The notes: generated by a model from the letters alone, not told the origin. A stretch of DNA of 64,000 bases from Erigeron canadensis (GCF_010389155.1 NC_057764.1:6944001-7008000), one strand, 5' to 3'; shown: positions 33,850-46,714, numbered from the stretch's first letter. Program-made: numbers and translations.

Positions 33850-35800
33850 AGTGGTCAATTGAGGTCAGCATGGGGATACAATTAATGATATATAATCCAA
33901 CAATAGTGGTTATAAGATTTATTAGTATTTAAATCATTCTTCTCGTTATTCTCATGTGTTATTTTAGTTAGAGTTGATAAAAGTTATGTTACTTTTTTAG
34001 CAGCGTGGGGTTTGGAACTGCTGAAATGTAGCTTTGGCAGAATTATTAATCAAGATATATATATGGTTAATTCTTTGAAACTGCTGAAAGGCGTCGATCA
34101 GGAGCTTCTTTTTATGTTGTTTAAACAACGCTCTATGGGTTAATCTAGAAGGATGCGATTTAAGCATGTGTTAAGAAAAAAGGTAATCCAGAGACTCATG
34201 GTTATGATATAAAACTCCTATCCTAACATTAGTTCAACTTAATTAAGGTGTATACACTTCAGGTTACCCGCGCATAGCGACAATGTGGCAAACTAAAGTC
34301 TGGACTGGCAAATATTAGTTCAACTTAACTAAGTATGCACGCCCGAGAAGTTAATTCCACTCCCGGCAATCATTCTCTTTGAGTTGTTGTACGTTGGATC
34401 TTTAAAGAAAAGCAATAACGATGACCAAGTTCACTCATTGATAACGAGTAGCTAGGCCCAAATAATTCGATGGGAGTAGTATAGACAATAATCATTTGAC
34501 TCCATGGAGAAAACTTTTCTATGAAAATCAATCTTTAATTTAGAGTAAATAATAATAATAACAATATTCTTTGTGAATTTACGTATTTTTGTGCCCGTGG
34601 ATGGTGTTTTTTGAAAAATTGGGGAGAGACGTGAAGGGTAAGGGACTGGAAAAAGAATGAATTAAGATGGAAAGAAAATTGATGAAAGTAATAAAGATAA
34701 ATTGGAAGTGTTTGATTAACGTTATGGTCCTAATCGTTTTCAAGAATGAATATAGTTGAGACCAATTTTTGACTTAAATTTTAAAAATTAAAAAAATGAC
34801 ATATGTATATGTATACTATATGATATACGACAGATATAGATTAGGTCCGGAAAGTCGATAAATACTACTCGTATATCCAAATGACTATTTGGGTAGGGCA
34901 GAACCACATTCATTTTTTCTTGCAAATATTTTTACCCAATCGTTTGTTGTGATGTGTTAAACTTGTTTCTTTTCGATAAATTTGTACTCAACGAAATTGT
35001 TTTTAATTTAAACCCAACTTTAATCACAAAAAAACTCATCCTAAAAAATTTATATCTTCAATTATATGAACATTTTTCGTATATCAGAATTTGAATTGAA
35101 GAACTCGAAATCCTATGTCTCTCATAACAACAACAAATACATCTAATTATGTTTGTGCGTAGTAACTTTTTTGACAAGATTATGATTCATTTAAATAGTC
35201 CCCTGGTACTCTATGAAATAATCTTGCAATTTAAATTTTTTCGATTGAAAACTTCTCGTAACCCATAATCTTGATTACAAAAGTCCAAGTGAGAGCACAT
35301 CTATACTCTTGTGCGGATACATGTACAAATATACCCTTGTCAGTAGAGCATTTAATCATTGGTAAAACAACCCCTTTTTACCCTTGAAAATTTTCACCAA
35401 TCAGACTCTGTATACTACTAGCTTAGTCATTTGCCTTATTAATGAGATTTAAAGTTAAACAATCATATACTACTAGTTTAGCTATTAATCTTTTTTGGTT
35501 TTTACCTATATATATTGGGTAAAGATTCTATCAAATTAGAAGTAACTTAAGTAATAAACTTAGAAGGTCAATGATCATTGAATTAAAATCAATAGTCAAT
35601 GATCGAGATTATCCAACTTTATTCTTCAAATTAGAATTTGATAGAGATCTTAACCAATATATTTTAGGTTTAATTTTAAAAACGAAAAGTCCATGAGGCT
35701 TAATTTCTTTGAATTCTATGATTGGGTCCTTCACATGTCCGGATCTATATTAAAGTTCAAATTTTTTTTTAACAATTGTCCTCGTTAATCTTTCTATTTT
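33850..35800. other. Upstream intergenic region of LHT8
   Basis: About 2 kb of AT-rich DNA with no ORF above noise and no recognisable transposon ends. It probably includes the LHT8 promoter. Confidence 0.4.
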
Positions 35801-35803
35801 CAT

Positions 35804-35985
35804 TTCGATTCTCATTCCATGCAAAGGTTGGAGGGTCTTTTCTACTATTTAAGTAGAACATGGAAGCAGTCATTCTACTTAGGTAGAGGTAAGGTTTGCC
35901 TACAACTTAACCCCCCCCATACACCGTCGAGTATTGAGGCTCAAAACCCGCAGAATGTGACACTTAACAATTTCTTTCTTTGTTT
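35804..35985 (+). repeat. SINE-like element (family copy 3)
   Basis: It shares the family core (TCTACTTAGGTAGAGGTAAGG, TACACCGTCGAG, GGCTCAAAACCCGCAGAA) with the copies near 2.8 and 4.3 kb. The B box is degraded to TTCGATTCTCATTCC and the tail is TTTCTTTCTTTG. Flanks share TTTCTATTT, a possible short target duplication. Confidence 0.7.
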
Positions 35986-36044
35986 CTTTCTATTTCTATT
36001 TCTTCCATCATAATCGTCTACTAAACTCATTTTAATCATTCAAA

Positions 36045-36345
36045 ACTAGGGATGTGTAACTGAACCAAAAACAAGTGATCCGTCTTTGACCCGCCGGCCT
36101 CAGAGGGTAATGAATCGGGTCATGGTTCCCGTTTTAATGCACTTCCGGGTTTCGTGCGGGTTCAGGTCTGTCAATTTTTTTGACACGTGAATGAACAAAA
36201 ATCATTTAAAACGGAGAACCAAACCCAAACCGACCCGCCCAAGAGGGTAACGGGCCGGGTATTGGTTCCCGTTTTGGTGCATCTGTAGGTCATGGGTTTG
36301 CGCGGGTCGGGCTAGATCGTGCCGATTTTTTATCCGTACACAACG
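36045..36345. repeat. GC-richer internally duplicated repeat, probably a MITE
   Basis: Two related units contain GAGGGTAA(T/C)G(A/G)..CGGG and GGTTCCCGTTTT(A/G)(A/G)TGCA, about 125 bp apart, and stand out in GC content from the AT-rich surroundings. Terminal repeats and a TSD could not be set, so the class is open. Confidence 0.4.
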
Positions 36346-37334
36346 CTATTCAAAACTATCAAAAACCTTTTCTTATTTTTTTCACAAAACTGATATTCCA
36401 ATAAAAGGTACATAAACTATGTTTTTATATACAAAATCACCTTTTACATAAAACCTTTTCTTATATTAGCATTAAAATGATTCGGAGATGATTGGGAGAT
36501 GTATGATATAATATCATAGGAATAAGTTGGATGATTTATTTCTTACAATTTCCTTTAAGTAATACCCAAAAGCACAAAATTTACATGTGTTTATAGCATG
36601 GATTATTACTTTAACGGTGGATGAAATCCTTATAGTGAGCTTTGAATCCCTTCTTCTATCATGTGCATCATTTTCTCATTAGAATATCTTGTAGTTTCAT
36701 CAGAATCAGGAATTCAGTTGATACGTGGCTATTTGTTAGTTTTATGTACTTGTTATATTTTATCGGGTATATATCTACATCCATGATTCTTCCGATCTAT
36801 ACTCCCTTATAGAACAAATCATTTTTGGTAATATATCTTTTAACTTTCTGTCTTTGAAATAACTAAATTACCTATCTTTTTTATTAACTAAATTAAATAT
36901 ATATCCACTTAATATACCATAATACCATTAATAAAATTAATTACTTTTACATTAAATATCCGCATTAAATCAATTACTTTGAAATTAATAAACAAATCGC
37001 TAAGTCACCAACACCGGCGGCACCCGTCACTACTGCTGCATTGCGCGAGTAACCTTTTTCATATTATATAAATATCTTTCTATTCGAAAAGAAAAAGATG
37101 GACAGATAATCATGATTAATATAGGTGGATTTGCGAGAAGTGTATCTGATGTTACCCTTACGACAAAATGAATATATACCAGGGTGGTGGAAATCCATTG
37201 CCAGCCAAACATTCGGCCTAACCCGCCTGAGGGGTACTTTTCTAATATTAAGACGTCTTATATTTTTGTTTATTTTGATCATTACTTGATTGATGATTAT
37301 CTTTTTAACATTCCATTAGTAGAACATATATTGC

Positions 37335-37420
37335 GTTTTTTTCTTTTTTTTTTGAAACAACCGAAATTTTATTGCCACCAAAAGTATTCAGCCATAAGCT
37401 GAAGTACAAACAGCAAAAAA
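37335..37420 (-). mobile_element. Severely 5'-truncated LINE with 16-bp target-site duplication
   Basis: On the minus strand the 86-bp insert ends AATAAAATTTCGGTTGTTTC followed by a poly(A)-rich tail (T-run at 37336-37354 on plus). It is flanked by GTAGAACATATATTGC at 37319-37334 and 37421-37436. A poly(A) end plus a long duplication is the mark of a LINE-driven insertion. Confidence 0.85.
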
Positions 37421-37436
37421 GTAGAACATATATTGC

Positions 37437-39342
37437 TTAAGTTTAGTATATTGGTTTTAAATACTGATCACATTTATCGGTTGAAATTGATAAACTTATA
37501 ACTCTTTCAAGTCATATATTCCCACCTCCTGGAATATAATGGTCCCAAAGAAATTAGTTAACATGTATGTATCTTCGCTTGGCGACTAAATCCGAGACAA
37601 ACTCCCATCGATTAATTATCTCCGTTTTACAAGCAGCTTTTGGAAGCGATATGATTTTTTTATATGTCCGTTTCATTAATTCTTTGGACATCTAGAAATA
37701 GGAAAATTAATATACCTTGGACGGGTTGGCTCTATAATCCGACCTCTACTTCTAGTATTCTTGTCGGAGAATATTAGTAAAAATATAAATGCTGTTAAAA
37801 AAAGTGATTATGTATTAGAGATGTTATCACTACAAATAATATAGTAATTATCAACACTTTTCATTAGTGTGAATAATTTATAAAAGTTATTTATGTTAAT
37901 TAAAAGTATACTTATTTATGTTATCTAAAAAATATGGTATTTAAAGATAAATTTAAAAAAACATAGATCGTTAAATCTTAATATACTATAAAGGAGTCAA
38001 ACTAATAACTTATTAACTAATCAAATTACTCAATTTTATTAAATTGACTTTCGCTTATGTCATTATTTAGATTAATTATAAATTAAAAATTGTAATACTC
38101 ATTATCCAAATATATATTATATTATATTAATTTGTAGAAAAAGTGCTATTAATTTAAATTAACTTTTTTGTTTTCCATTAATATTTTACACTTTTCAACC
38201 CTAAATACTTAATTTATATTTATTTATTTTTATAACTTGAGTGAATTTTGTAAAATATACAATTATTTAATTAATTAAAAAAATTTCAACATATAAAATA
38301 TTGTCTAAAAAAAATTATTTCAAGACCTAATAACTTATTAACAAATACTAGATTAGATTTTTATAAATTATAAATACTTTTATTTAGTTTAATATAAACA
38401 CAATTTGAACTCTAGATACATATCCCAAACATAATAACAAATGTCGATATAAAACATCTGTATCCTAAACACAATAGAAATCACAGAACTTTAGACGATC
38501 ACAAAACAAAACACGATTTACAACAGAAGGTTACTTGAATACTAAATCTAAATCAATATGAACTTCATTTAAGATTAATTTATCTCTCAATAAAAAAAGT
38601 ACATAATTTTCTTATTTTTTATATATTAGTTTGGGTATTAATGTTTGAAGTTACAATTGTCACTTAAATCAAGAGTCCTAATTGTTATAAAAAAAATATG
38701 AAAACAATCCTAATTTTTATCTAATTATCATAGGACAAATTATTGAAAATAAACCTACGTGTGTGATGGGTTCGCATCGTGATCAAATACATATACTTGA
38801 ATGTAAAGTACAGTATCACAAATATGTTTATATTTTAATTCTTAATTATCTTTTATACTAATATCACATTATCAGTACAATTGGTTTAAAAATTTCTATT
38901 GGAGAGAAATTTTATAGCATGTGCTTTGTGGAATGATTACGGCAAACAATTTCATCAATATGTCTCAGCTAATAATGGCAGTGATGAATTAAATCTATGA
39001 TTATTATACTACAACTTGCAAAATATAACACTTAGAACCGTATATCTTCAAAATTATAAGTTTTTACAACTTAAATCTATAAAGATCTAATATTGATAAT
39101 ATCATAAACCTGTGTTCAGTGTTGGACACAAGTATAAAATCTAGTATAGTAAGAAATTAATACAAATAGAATCAAAACTAAGAATTTTAAATACCTTTAA
39201 GTTAACTTTGATAAGTTAGTGATTCACCAACTTGGTAAAACAAAAATCCGATCCGGTGAGAAAATCCATAAGGAATTATCTAAAAAAAGTTTGAAGCGCA
39301 TAAAAAGTATGATTGTATCTTGACTTTTTTTTATATATATTA
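37437..39342. other. AT-rich sequence with no recognisable feature
   Basis: Very AT-rich stretch between the LINE tail and the Copia LTR. No ORF, no clear repeat ends and no RNA gene were seen. Confidence 0.5.
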
Positions 39343-39965
39343 TGTTGAGTCATGGATTCGCTGGAGACTTAGCGAGCTACTTCATCAGCGAGCTCTCAGC
39401 GACCTCTATTATCTTCGAGTTAAAGGATAAGTTCAATGACTCACCGCCATGTTTTGTAAGTCAAATATGGGCGGGAAAAGGAAGATAAGAAGGATGGTCC
39501 CAAGGACACGTGTTGCATGATCAAAATGAAGTCATGTGACCTTGTACCGATTTGGTACTAAGGAGTTTCTCTTTCATACCGTTTTGGGAAACAAACAAGA
39601 TGAAGAAAGGAGAACTCTGCAGATCTGAACCATCCTCCAATAGATGGTTGACAACCTTCATATGTCAACATCTATTGGGTTGTCATGTGATATAAGGAAT
39701 CACTTGACCTAGCCGCAACTCTTGTTGGTTTGTTCTACAATTGTCACTTTGTGTGTTCCTTCATTCATTGTAGAACAGTTAAGTTTTTGTGTGTCCAAAA
39801 ACTTAACAAGTATTCTCTTTTCTTCTTCTTTGTAAACCGACCATGTATTTGCTGTTTAATTAATTAATACATATGATTAAACGTGTTTACATTCTTGTCT
39901 TACATTCTTAGTATAATTTACTTTAGTCATTTAATCATATAATCGTTGCAAACTTGGGACTTTCA
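39343..39965 (+). repeat. 5' LTR of the truncated Copia element
   Basis: Starts TGTTGAGTCATGG and ends TTGGGACTTTCA directly before the primer site. 623 bp, with repeated AGCGA(G/C) motifs near the start. The left boundary rests on the TG end alone because no second LTR is available. Confidence 0.7.
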
Positions 39966-39966
39966 G

Positions 39967-39984
39967 TTGGTATCAGAGCGGTAG
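39967..39984 (+). other. Primer-binding site (initiator tRNA-Met)
   Basis: TTGGTATCAGAGCGGTAG follows the LTR by one base, a good match to the tRNA-Met site of Copia elements. Confidence 0.85.
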
Positions 39985-40097
39985 TTCGATACACCGAATC
40001 TGATCTGAGTAAAAGTTTGCAAGATTTTTTTTCTTCTTCTGTATTTTTATTTTTCTTTATCTAAAATCTTTTCTTTCTTTTCCGAAAGTCTTTCTTC

Positions 40098-43000
40098 ATG
40101 ACTGCAGTTCCTACTCTGGTTAATACCAGAGACTTTGGGTATGTCTCCATCCCACCAAGATTCGAATCTCATGATTTTGGATCTTGGAAGGAGAGAATGC
40201 TCTTACACGTTGTAGGAGTTGAACCTAACTTAATGACTATCTTAACTAGAGGGCCATATGTACCGGTTCTGGTCACCAGGACACCAGGAGCCACTGTAGA
40301 TGCTCCTGATATTGTCATTGAGCTTATTAAACCAGAACTACAATGGATAGATGACGAGCATAGGCTTGTCAATCTGGATGCTCGGCTAAGAAACCTCATT
40401 ATCAATACCCTTCCTAATGACATTATGAGATCTATCATCAAACTTTCTTCTGCCAAAAAAGTGTGGGATAATCTTTGTACCAAATTTGATGGTACGGAAG
40501 ATGTTCTTGCTACTAAAAAGATAGATTTAAAGCGTGCCTATGAAGGATTCTTTTCTCTTCCAAATGAGAGTCTGGATGGCACTTATAATCGATTCAAATG
40601 TCTTTTGAATGATATGACAAATGCTGGCATAGAACATGATATGCTTGAAGTATGCCACAAGTTCATTGATAGCCTTCCAATTAAGTGGCAAGGTTTAAGA
40701 CAGATTCTCCGAACCACCAAGCAGCTAAAGACGCATGACTTGGAATCGCTTTATGGCACTCTTCAAGTTGAAGAGAGAGTCGTTGCTCAAAACTTGAGAG
40801 CAGAAGCTGAATCCAAGAGGCATGCTGGTTCATCTCCCTCATCTTCTTCATCTCTGCCTAACGTTTCTTATTCTCATGACCCTCTTGCCTTGGTCTCTTC
40901 TGAAGTTAACATCATCCATGTTAACAGCAACTCTTCCACCCCATCTCATATCCAAGATCTTGTCAATGACCTCGATTTCGAGGAGAGACAAGAAATGTTC
41001 TCAGACTTCATGCAATTTGCTTTTATCGCTGGTAAGAGATATTCCAAAAAATGGAATAGTCGTAAGTCGACTTTTTCTCAAAAATCAGTGGTTGACAAAT
41101 CGCAGGAAGAATGTTGGAGATGTGGTCGGAAAGGCCATTACCAAAAAGAATGCAATGTTTCCCTCCCATCTTTGCAGGCAGTGAAGCCCTCTTCTTCTTC
41201 AGCGAGGCCCTCTTCAGTCAAACCCGCTGATGAATACAAAAAGAAGTACTATGAGCTTCGTGTTAAGATGGCTGATGTTGAAGAAGCTAAGCTCCCTGCC
41301 AAGAGTGTTGTTGCTGAACAACATGACTGGGCAGACTCTGATGCTGAAGGGGAAGAATATGTTGATGTTATTTGCTTTATGGCACTCGTTGACGATCAGG
41401 CGCTGACAAATGATCAAGTCTGCTCCAGTCAGTGGGTGAATGTCACTCTCAGAAAGGTATGCAATTTCTCTTCTGCTTCTGAAGAAAATAAATCAAAATT
41501 TTTTGAATCCCTTACTTGTGACATTCAGTTTGTTGAATCCATTCGTGCTGATCTTCATTCCAAGCTTAACTTAGTCAGTGCTGAGCCAAGTGATAAAACT
41601 GAAAAGCTCAAGGACTTGAGAAATGTCCATGTTGAACTTGAATCTCTAAAACTTCTTAATCAGAATCTTCAAATATCAAATGAAGAATTAAAAAATAAGG
41701 TCGCTGACCTTGAGAAAATTGTCATCTCATGGTCTAAAGCCTCCAAGCTTCATGACCAAATCTTCTGCAAGCTGATGCCTACTCAAATCAAAGCAATCAT
41801 TGGTAGAGATTACGAGACTGCCGCCCTAGTTGCCAATCACTTTGGTGACAGTCTTGCTACTGAAGAGAGGATTCCTCCAAGTGCTATTGCTTTTCCTGAG
41901 GAAATGATGAAGTATTACATCACTAAAGGAATGAATGATTATCACTCTGAACTTGATAATGTTTCATCCTCTCCCAACACTTCTTCCTCTTCTCCCAAAA
42001 CTGAAACTAGTTCTTCTCCTAGTTTCTCTAAAACAATCTTCCCTGATCATCCCATCATTGATATGATGCCAAATGAAGGCAGAATTCAATATTCTTCTTC
42101 TCAAACCTTTGAAGGAAAACCTTCAAGTGATAGTTACAAACCTATTGCTCCTCAGCTTTTGACTGTTCAGTCTAAAGAATTTGAACCATTCAAAAGGAGC
42201 AAGGTTGTTGTTCCATATGACTACAATACTCCTCAGCGAGCCGTACCTGCTAGTCAACCTGTTGATTCTTTTGTTCCCTCAGCGGTCGCTGAATGCCCTG
42301 CGTCTCAGCTCTCACCTTCCTCTTCAAATTCTTCTCATGCTGGCAGAAAGGCTGTAATGCATGATCACTTAATGAATAAGAGAACTAGGTTCGCTGATGC
42401 ACATTATCCGGAACCCAATCCTGTTTATGTCCCAAAGGGAACCCTTGTCCCTCAGCACTTTAGACCTGTTCAGCAAGTCAAACCTCCTCAACAAGGAGGT
42501 CAGCTAGTTATTCAGACTCACTTTGATCCTTCCTCTTTTAATGCTCAATCTAAGGGCAAGTCCATTCTTGGCCCTGTTCCAAAGTCTCTTCCTTTACAGC
42601 ATCAAAAGAAGTCTCTTTCTCTTAAATCTAAAAAGAAAAAGATTTCTTTTGCAGCATCAACTTCTACCAATAATCTTGAGATTAGTGAGTTGACCAAGCG
42701 TGTTAAGGATCTATCCTCACAACTTAAGGATTTTCTGACTCAAAATCAGAATGGTAGTAAAAAGTGTTATCTTTGTGGTGAAAGAGGACACATTGCTGCT
42801 GACTGTACTAACAATAATTTCAGGAATCCTCCTGAAATTGTCATCCAGCCAAATACTCCTTCATCTTCTGCTGCTTCTACCTCTACTGTTGTTGAGCAAG
42901 CTCCTCTTGCTGAGTCCAATGTCAGTTTGAGCGACAATCTTGTTCTCAATGGAAACAATATTGCTGAATTCATTGCCTCTCAACGTATCTCCCTTCCTTT

Positions 43001-43310
43001 CTCTCAAGAAATTATCTCCAATGGTACTGACAGTATCTTTGTCGAATATGGAAATAATAATCAAGTCAGCAACTTGGTTGTTCTTGACACAGGAAACACT
43101 GTCACTTATGCCTCCAATGATCAAGGATATACAGTTGAGGCTACTCGTGACATGCTTCCTGCTCACCAACTGGTTGAAACTCTTTCAGTTGATGAAAATG
43201 TTGATCCTTCAGCCCCTCTTCCTCTCTCTACAGATAATGATTCTTCTCATCTTTCTCTTTCATCCTCTGTTGATAATGACATCAGCAGGGATTCCTATAA
43301 TTCTGCCTAA
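40098..43310 (+). CDS. Copia gag polyprotein, 1070 aa, intact
   Basis: One uninterrupted frame starts 114 bp after the primer site. The N-terminal 230 residues are the gag capsid-like domain (PPRFESHDFGSWKERMLLHV, SSAKKVWDNLCTKFDG, ESLDGTYNRFKCLLNDM, HKFIDSLPIKW). A CCHC knuckle CWRCGRKGHYQKEC is near residue 340, followed by an acidic linker, a coiled-coil stretch (LKDLRNVHVELESLKLLNQN, 510-550), a Ser/Pro-rich spacer, and a second knuckle CYLCGERGHIAADC near 890. Ordinary Copia gags are 300-600 residues with one knuckle. The TAA at 43308-43310 separates gag from pol in the same frame, so pol could only be made by readthrough if this stop is ancestral. Confidence 0.9.
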   Translation: MTAVPTLVNTRDFGYVSIPPRFESHDFGSWKERMLLHVVGVEPNLMTILTRGPYVPVLVTRTPGATVDAPDIVIELIKPELQWIDDEHRLVNLDARLRNLIINTLPNDIMRSIIKLSSAKKVWDNLCTKFDGTEDVLATKKIDLKRAYEGFFSLPNESLDGTYNRFKCLLNDMTNAGIEHDMLEVCHKFIDSLPIKWQGLRQILRTTKQLKTHDLESLYGTLQVEERVVAQNLRAEAESKRHAGSSPSSSSSLPNVSYSHDPLALVSSEVNIIHVNSNSSTPSHIQDLVNDLDFEERQEMFSDFMQFAFIAGKRYSKKWNSRKSTFSQKSVVDKSQEECWRCGRKGHYQKECNVSLPSLQAVKPSSSSARPSSVKPADEYKKKYYELRVKMADVEEAKLPAKSVVAEQHDWADSDAEGEEYVDVICFMALVDDQALTNDQVCSSQWVNVTLRKVCNFSSASEENKSKFFESLTCDIQFVESIRADLHSKLNLVSAEPSDKTEKLKDLRNVHVELESLKLLNQNLQISNEELKNKVADLEKIVISWSKASKLHDQIFCKLMPTQIKAIIGRDYETAALVANHFGDSLATEERIPPSAIAFPEEMMKYYITKGMNDYHSELDNVSSSPNTSSSSPKTETSSSPSFSKTIFPDHPIIDMMPNEGRIQYSSSQTFEGKPSSDSYKPIAPQLLTVQSKEFEPFKRSKVVVPYDYNTPQRAVPASQPVDSFVPSAVAECPASQLSPSSSNSSHAGRKAVMHDHLMNKRTRFADAHYPEPNPVYVPKGTLVPQHFRPVQQVKPPQQGGQLVIQTHFDPSSFNAQSKGKSILGPVPKSLPLQHQKKSLSLKSKKKKISFAASTSTNNLEISELTKRVKDLSSQLKDFLTQNQNGSKKCYLCGERGHIAADCTNNNFRNPPEIVIQPNTPSSSAASTSTVVEQAPLAESNVSLSDNLVLNGNNIAEFIASQRISLPFSQEIISNGTDSIFVEYGNNNQVSNLVVLDTGNTVTYASNDQGYTVEATRDMLPAHQLVETLSVDENVDPSAPLPLSTDNDSSHLSLSSSVDNDISRDSYNSA

Positions 43311-46300
43311 ATCCTTGTATTGTTATCCATGCAGGCCTCGCTAGGAAAAGAAGTGTGGTATTTGGATAGTGGATGTTCAAAACACATGACTGGATCTAAG
43401 GACCTGTTGGATAACTTTGTAGAGACTGATGGTCCCACAGTTGTGTTTGGTGACAATTCTACTGGCCAAACTGAAGGATATGGGTCTATTTCGAATGGAA
43501 TGATCAAGTTCACTAAGGTTGCTTATGTGAATGGACTGAAACACAATCTGATCAGCATCAGTTAATTGTGCGATGCTGACTACAAGGTCATCCTTGATAA
43601 GCATCAAGACACAGTCATCAATGTCAATAAAGAAGTAGTCTTGGTTGCTCCAAGAAAAAGAGATATCTACTTGGTAGATTTCACTCCTATCAAAACTGAC
43701 GACGAGACTTGCTTCTTTTCAAAAGCTGCTTCTCAAATCAATTGGTTGTGGCACAAGCGTATGTCGCATGTAAATTTTAAAACAATCAATTCTGTTGCCA
43801 AGAAAAATCTTGTTCGAGGCCTTCCTCCTCTCACTTATTAGAAGGACAGACTCTGTGGTGCCTGTGAATAGGGTAAAAGCCACCGAGCCACTTTCAAAAC
43901 CAACCAAGCAAACTCAAATAATGCCGACTTTCATCTTCTTCACATGGATCTCTTTGGTCCTGTGAATGTCCAAAGTCTAAGGGGTAGCAGATACACCTTA
44001 GTTATCGTGGATGAATATTCACGATACACTTGGACAATCTTTCTTCATTCTAAGGGTGATGTTGCTGAGGAAATAATTAACTTCATTAAAAGATGGAAAA
44101 TCTCAACAGCATACGTATTAAAGAACTCAGAAGTGATCATGGCACTGAGTTCAGAAACCACACTCTTAAGACTTTTTGTTCTGATCAAGGGATTAGACAG
44201 AATTTCTCTTCTGTTCGTACTCCTGAGCAAAGTGGAGTAGCTGAATAGAGAAATAGAACTCTCATTGAAGCTGCTAGAACTATGCTCAGTGAGTCTTCTC
44301 TTCTAAGCAAATTATGGGCTGAAGCAGTTGGCATTGCTTGTCATACTCAAAATAGGTGTCTCATTGTCAAACGACATGATAAGACTGCCTATGAAGTTCT
44401 CAAAGGCAAGAAACCTCAAATTGGATATTTCCATGTTTTTGGTTGCCCAGTTTTCATCCTGAATGATAAGGATCATTTAGGCAAATTTGATCCCAAAGCT
44501 GATGATGGCTACTTTCTGGGATATTCTTCCATCAGTAAAGCATTCAGAGTTTTCAACACTCGTACTCACAGAGTAGAAGAATCTATTCATGTTACTTTTG
44601 ATGAAAGTTGTTCAGCTCTTAGTGATCTTTCAAATGAGTCATCTGCTAAAGTGATTCTCAGCGATCTATTTGGTACCTCAGAAGTGTCAGCGACACATCA
44701 TGTTGTTGCTGACCAACCTATCACTGAATCTTCAAATCCTTCAACAAATGTTGACTACATAACCGCTCACATATATTCTGTTGATCCAGTTGAGCCTCTT
44801 CTTGGAACAGTTAATGCCACTTCCATTAACTCTTCTCCCTCAACTGAACCTCAGTGACTAACAATATCGCTGAGGAAACCTTTCATGATGCCTCAGCAAA
44901 TTCTCTTTCAGGAGATGTTGATGATGATACATCTCAGCAAGAGGTACCCATTGCTTTTAGTGACCCTCCTGTCAGCAACTCTGAACCTATACTAACCATT
45001 GATCTCTCTACTTACTCTCTTTTTCTAAATGAACCTACTAACACCTTATCCGCTTTCTCTAACTCTTCTTCTATTCACTCTCCAACACTTCAATGGAGTG
45101 CTGATCACCGTCTTGACCATGTGATTGGTAATCCACACAATGGTGTCCAAACTCGCTCAGCGATAAGTAATACTTGTCTCTATGTCAATTTCTTGTCTCA
45201 AACTGTGCTCAGCAATATTGGCGAAGCCATGGCTGATCCTTCTTGGGTAGAAGCCATGCAAGAAGAACTGACACAATTTAAAAGACAACATGTTTGGATC
45301 CTTGTTCCTCCCCCTATAGGGAACCCATTGGCACTCGATGGGTTTATAGGAATAAGATGGATGAAGCTGGTGTATTCATTAGAAAACAAGGCTAGACTGG
45401 TTGCACAATGATACACTCAAGCTGAAGGCATTGATTATGATGAAACCTTTGCTCCAGTCGCTCGTCTTGAAGCTATTCGACTCAAGAGTGCCTTTCTTAA
45501 TGGTGCTTTTGATGAAGAATTCTATGTCAAGCAGCCTCCTGGTTTTGAGGATCCAGAGCATCCTCATTATGTCTACAAGCTCAATAAAGCCCTTTATGGC
45601 CTCAAACAGGCTCCTAGAGCCTGGTTTTCACAGAGGAACCATTGATAGCACTCTCTTTATCTACAAAGAAAAGGCTCATGCGTTGTATGTTCAGATATAT
45701 GTTGATGACATTATCTTTGGTTCCTTATCTACCAAACTCTGTCGTAAATTCAGTGCTCTCATGTCCAACACTTTTGAAATGCGTAGGATGGGTGAACTAA
45801 CCTTCTTTCTGGGGTTACAAGTTAAGCAGCTTCCCACTGGAATATTTATAAATCAAGAAAAATATATTCGTGATATGCTGCATAAGTTTGACTTCACCCA
45901 TGTTACTCCCAAAAGAACTCCTATGTCCCCTCCCAATATTCTCCATGCTGACCCTAATGGGAAGTATGTGAATCCTACTCACTATAGAGGAATGATAGGT
46001 TCCTTGATGTATCTCACAGCAAGTCGCCCAGATATCATGTTTTCAACATGTCTCTGCGCTCACCATCAAGCTTCTCCTCGTGAGTCTCATCTTCTTGCTG
46101 TCAAGCGCATCTTTAAGTATCTCAAGGGTACACCCACGCTGGGTCTTTGGTACCCAAGAGACTCCAACTTTGATTTAGTTGGATATTCTGATTCTGACTA
46201 TGCTGGATGCATGCTTGATTGCAAAAGCACCAGTGGAGGATATCAACTGTTGGGGGCGAGGCTGACTAGTTGGTCTAGTAAAAAGCAGCACACAGTTTCT

Positions 46301-46714
46301 ATCTCCACTGCTGAAGCAGAATATGTCTCTGCAGCAAGCTGTTGTGCCCAAATGCTTTGGATGAAACATCAGCTTGTTGACTATGATTTGGAATACTCTA
46401 AGATTCCAATCATGTGTGACAATACAAGTGCTATTGCTATCACACACAACCCCGTTCAGCATTCCAAAACTAAGCATATTGATATTCGATATCACTTTAT
46501 TCGTCATCATGTCATGAAAGGCGATATCGAACTCTACTTCATTCCAACTGATGATCAACTTGCCGACATCTTTACTAAACCATTGGATGAAACTAGATTC
46601 AAACTGCTAGTCAGTAAGTTAGGAATGCTAAACGGAGAATCAGCGACACAATCTGTCATGTATGCAAATTCAGCGAGTTCAAGTATGTCTTGCTCGCTGA
46701 TCTCAAAGCAATGA
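43311..46714 (+). pseudogene. Copia pol (protease-integrase-RT-RNase H), degenerate
   Basis: Recognisable in order: protease WYLDSGCSKHMTG (43350s), GAG-pre-integrase INWLWHKRMSHVN (43740s), integrase core MDLFGPVNVQSLRGSRYT and VDEYSRYTW (43944 on), the integrase C-terminal region KKPQIGYFHVFGCPVFI, reverse transcriptase [10 protein letters not shown] and YVDDIIFGS (45700s), and RNase H with YSDSDYAGC, STAEAEYVS and IDIRYHFIRHHV. Stops occur after HNLISIS (43563), at 43839, at 43869 and inside VAQ*YTQAEG (45409). Frame changes lie near 44100, 44855 and 45640. Two segments of about 20 residues are missing from the RT fingers/palm (after LEAIR and after PRAWF). It cannot encode a working polymerase. 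Confidence 0.9.

Noticed and set aside
45401..46714. 437-codon ORF as a separate gene
   Set aside because: The first 75 codons are an out-of-frame reading of the reverse transcriptase; only the part from about 45640 is real pol, already covered.
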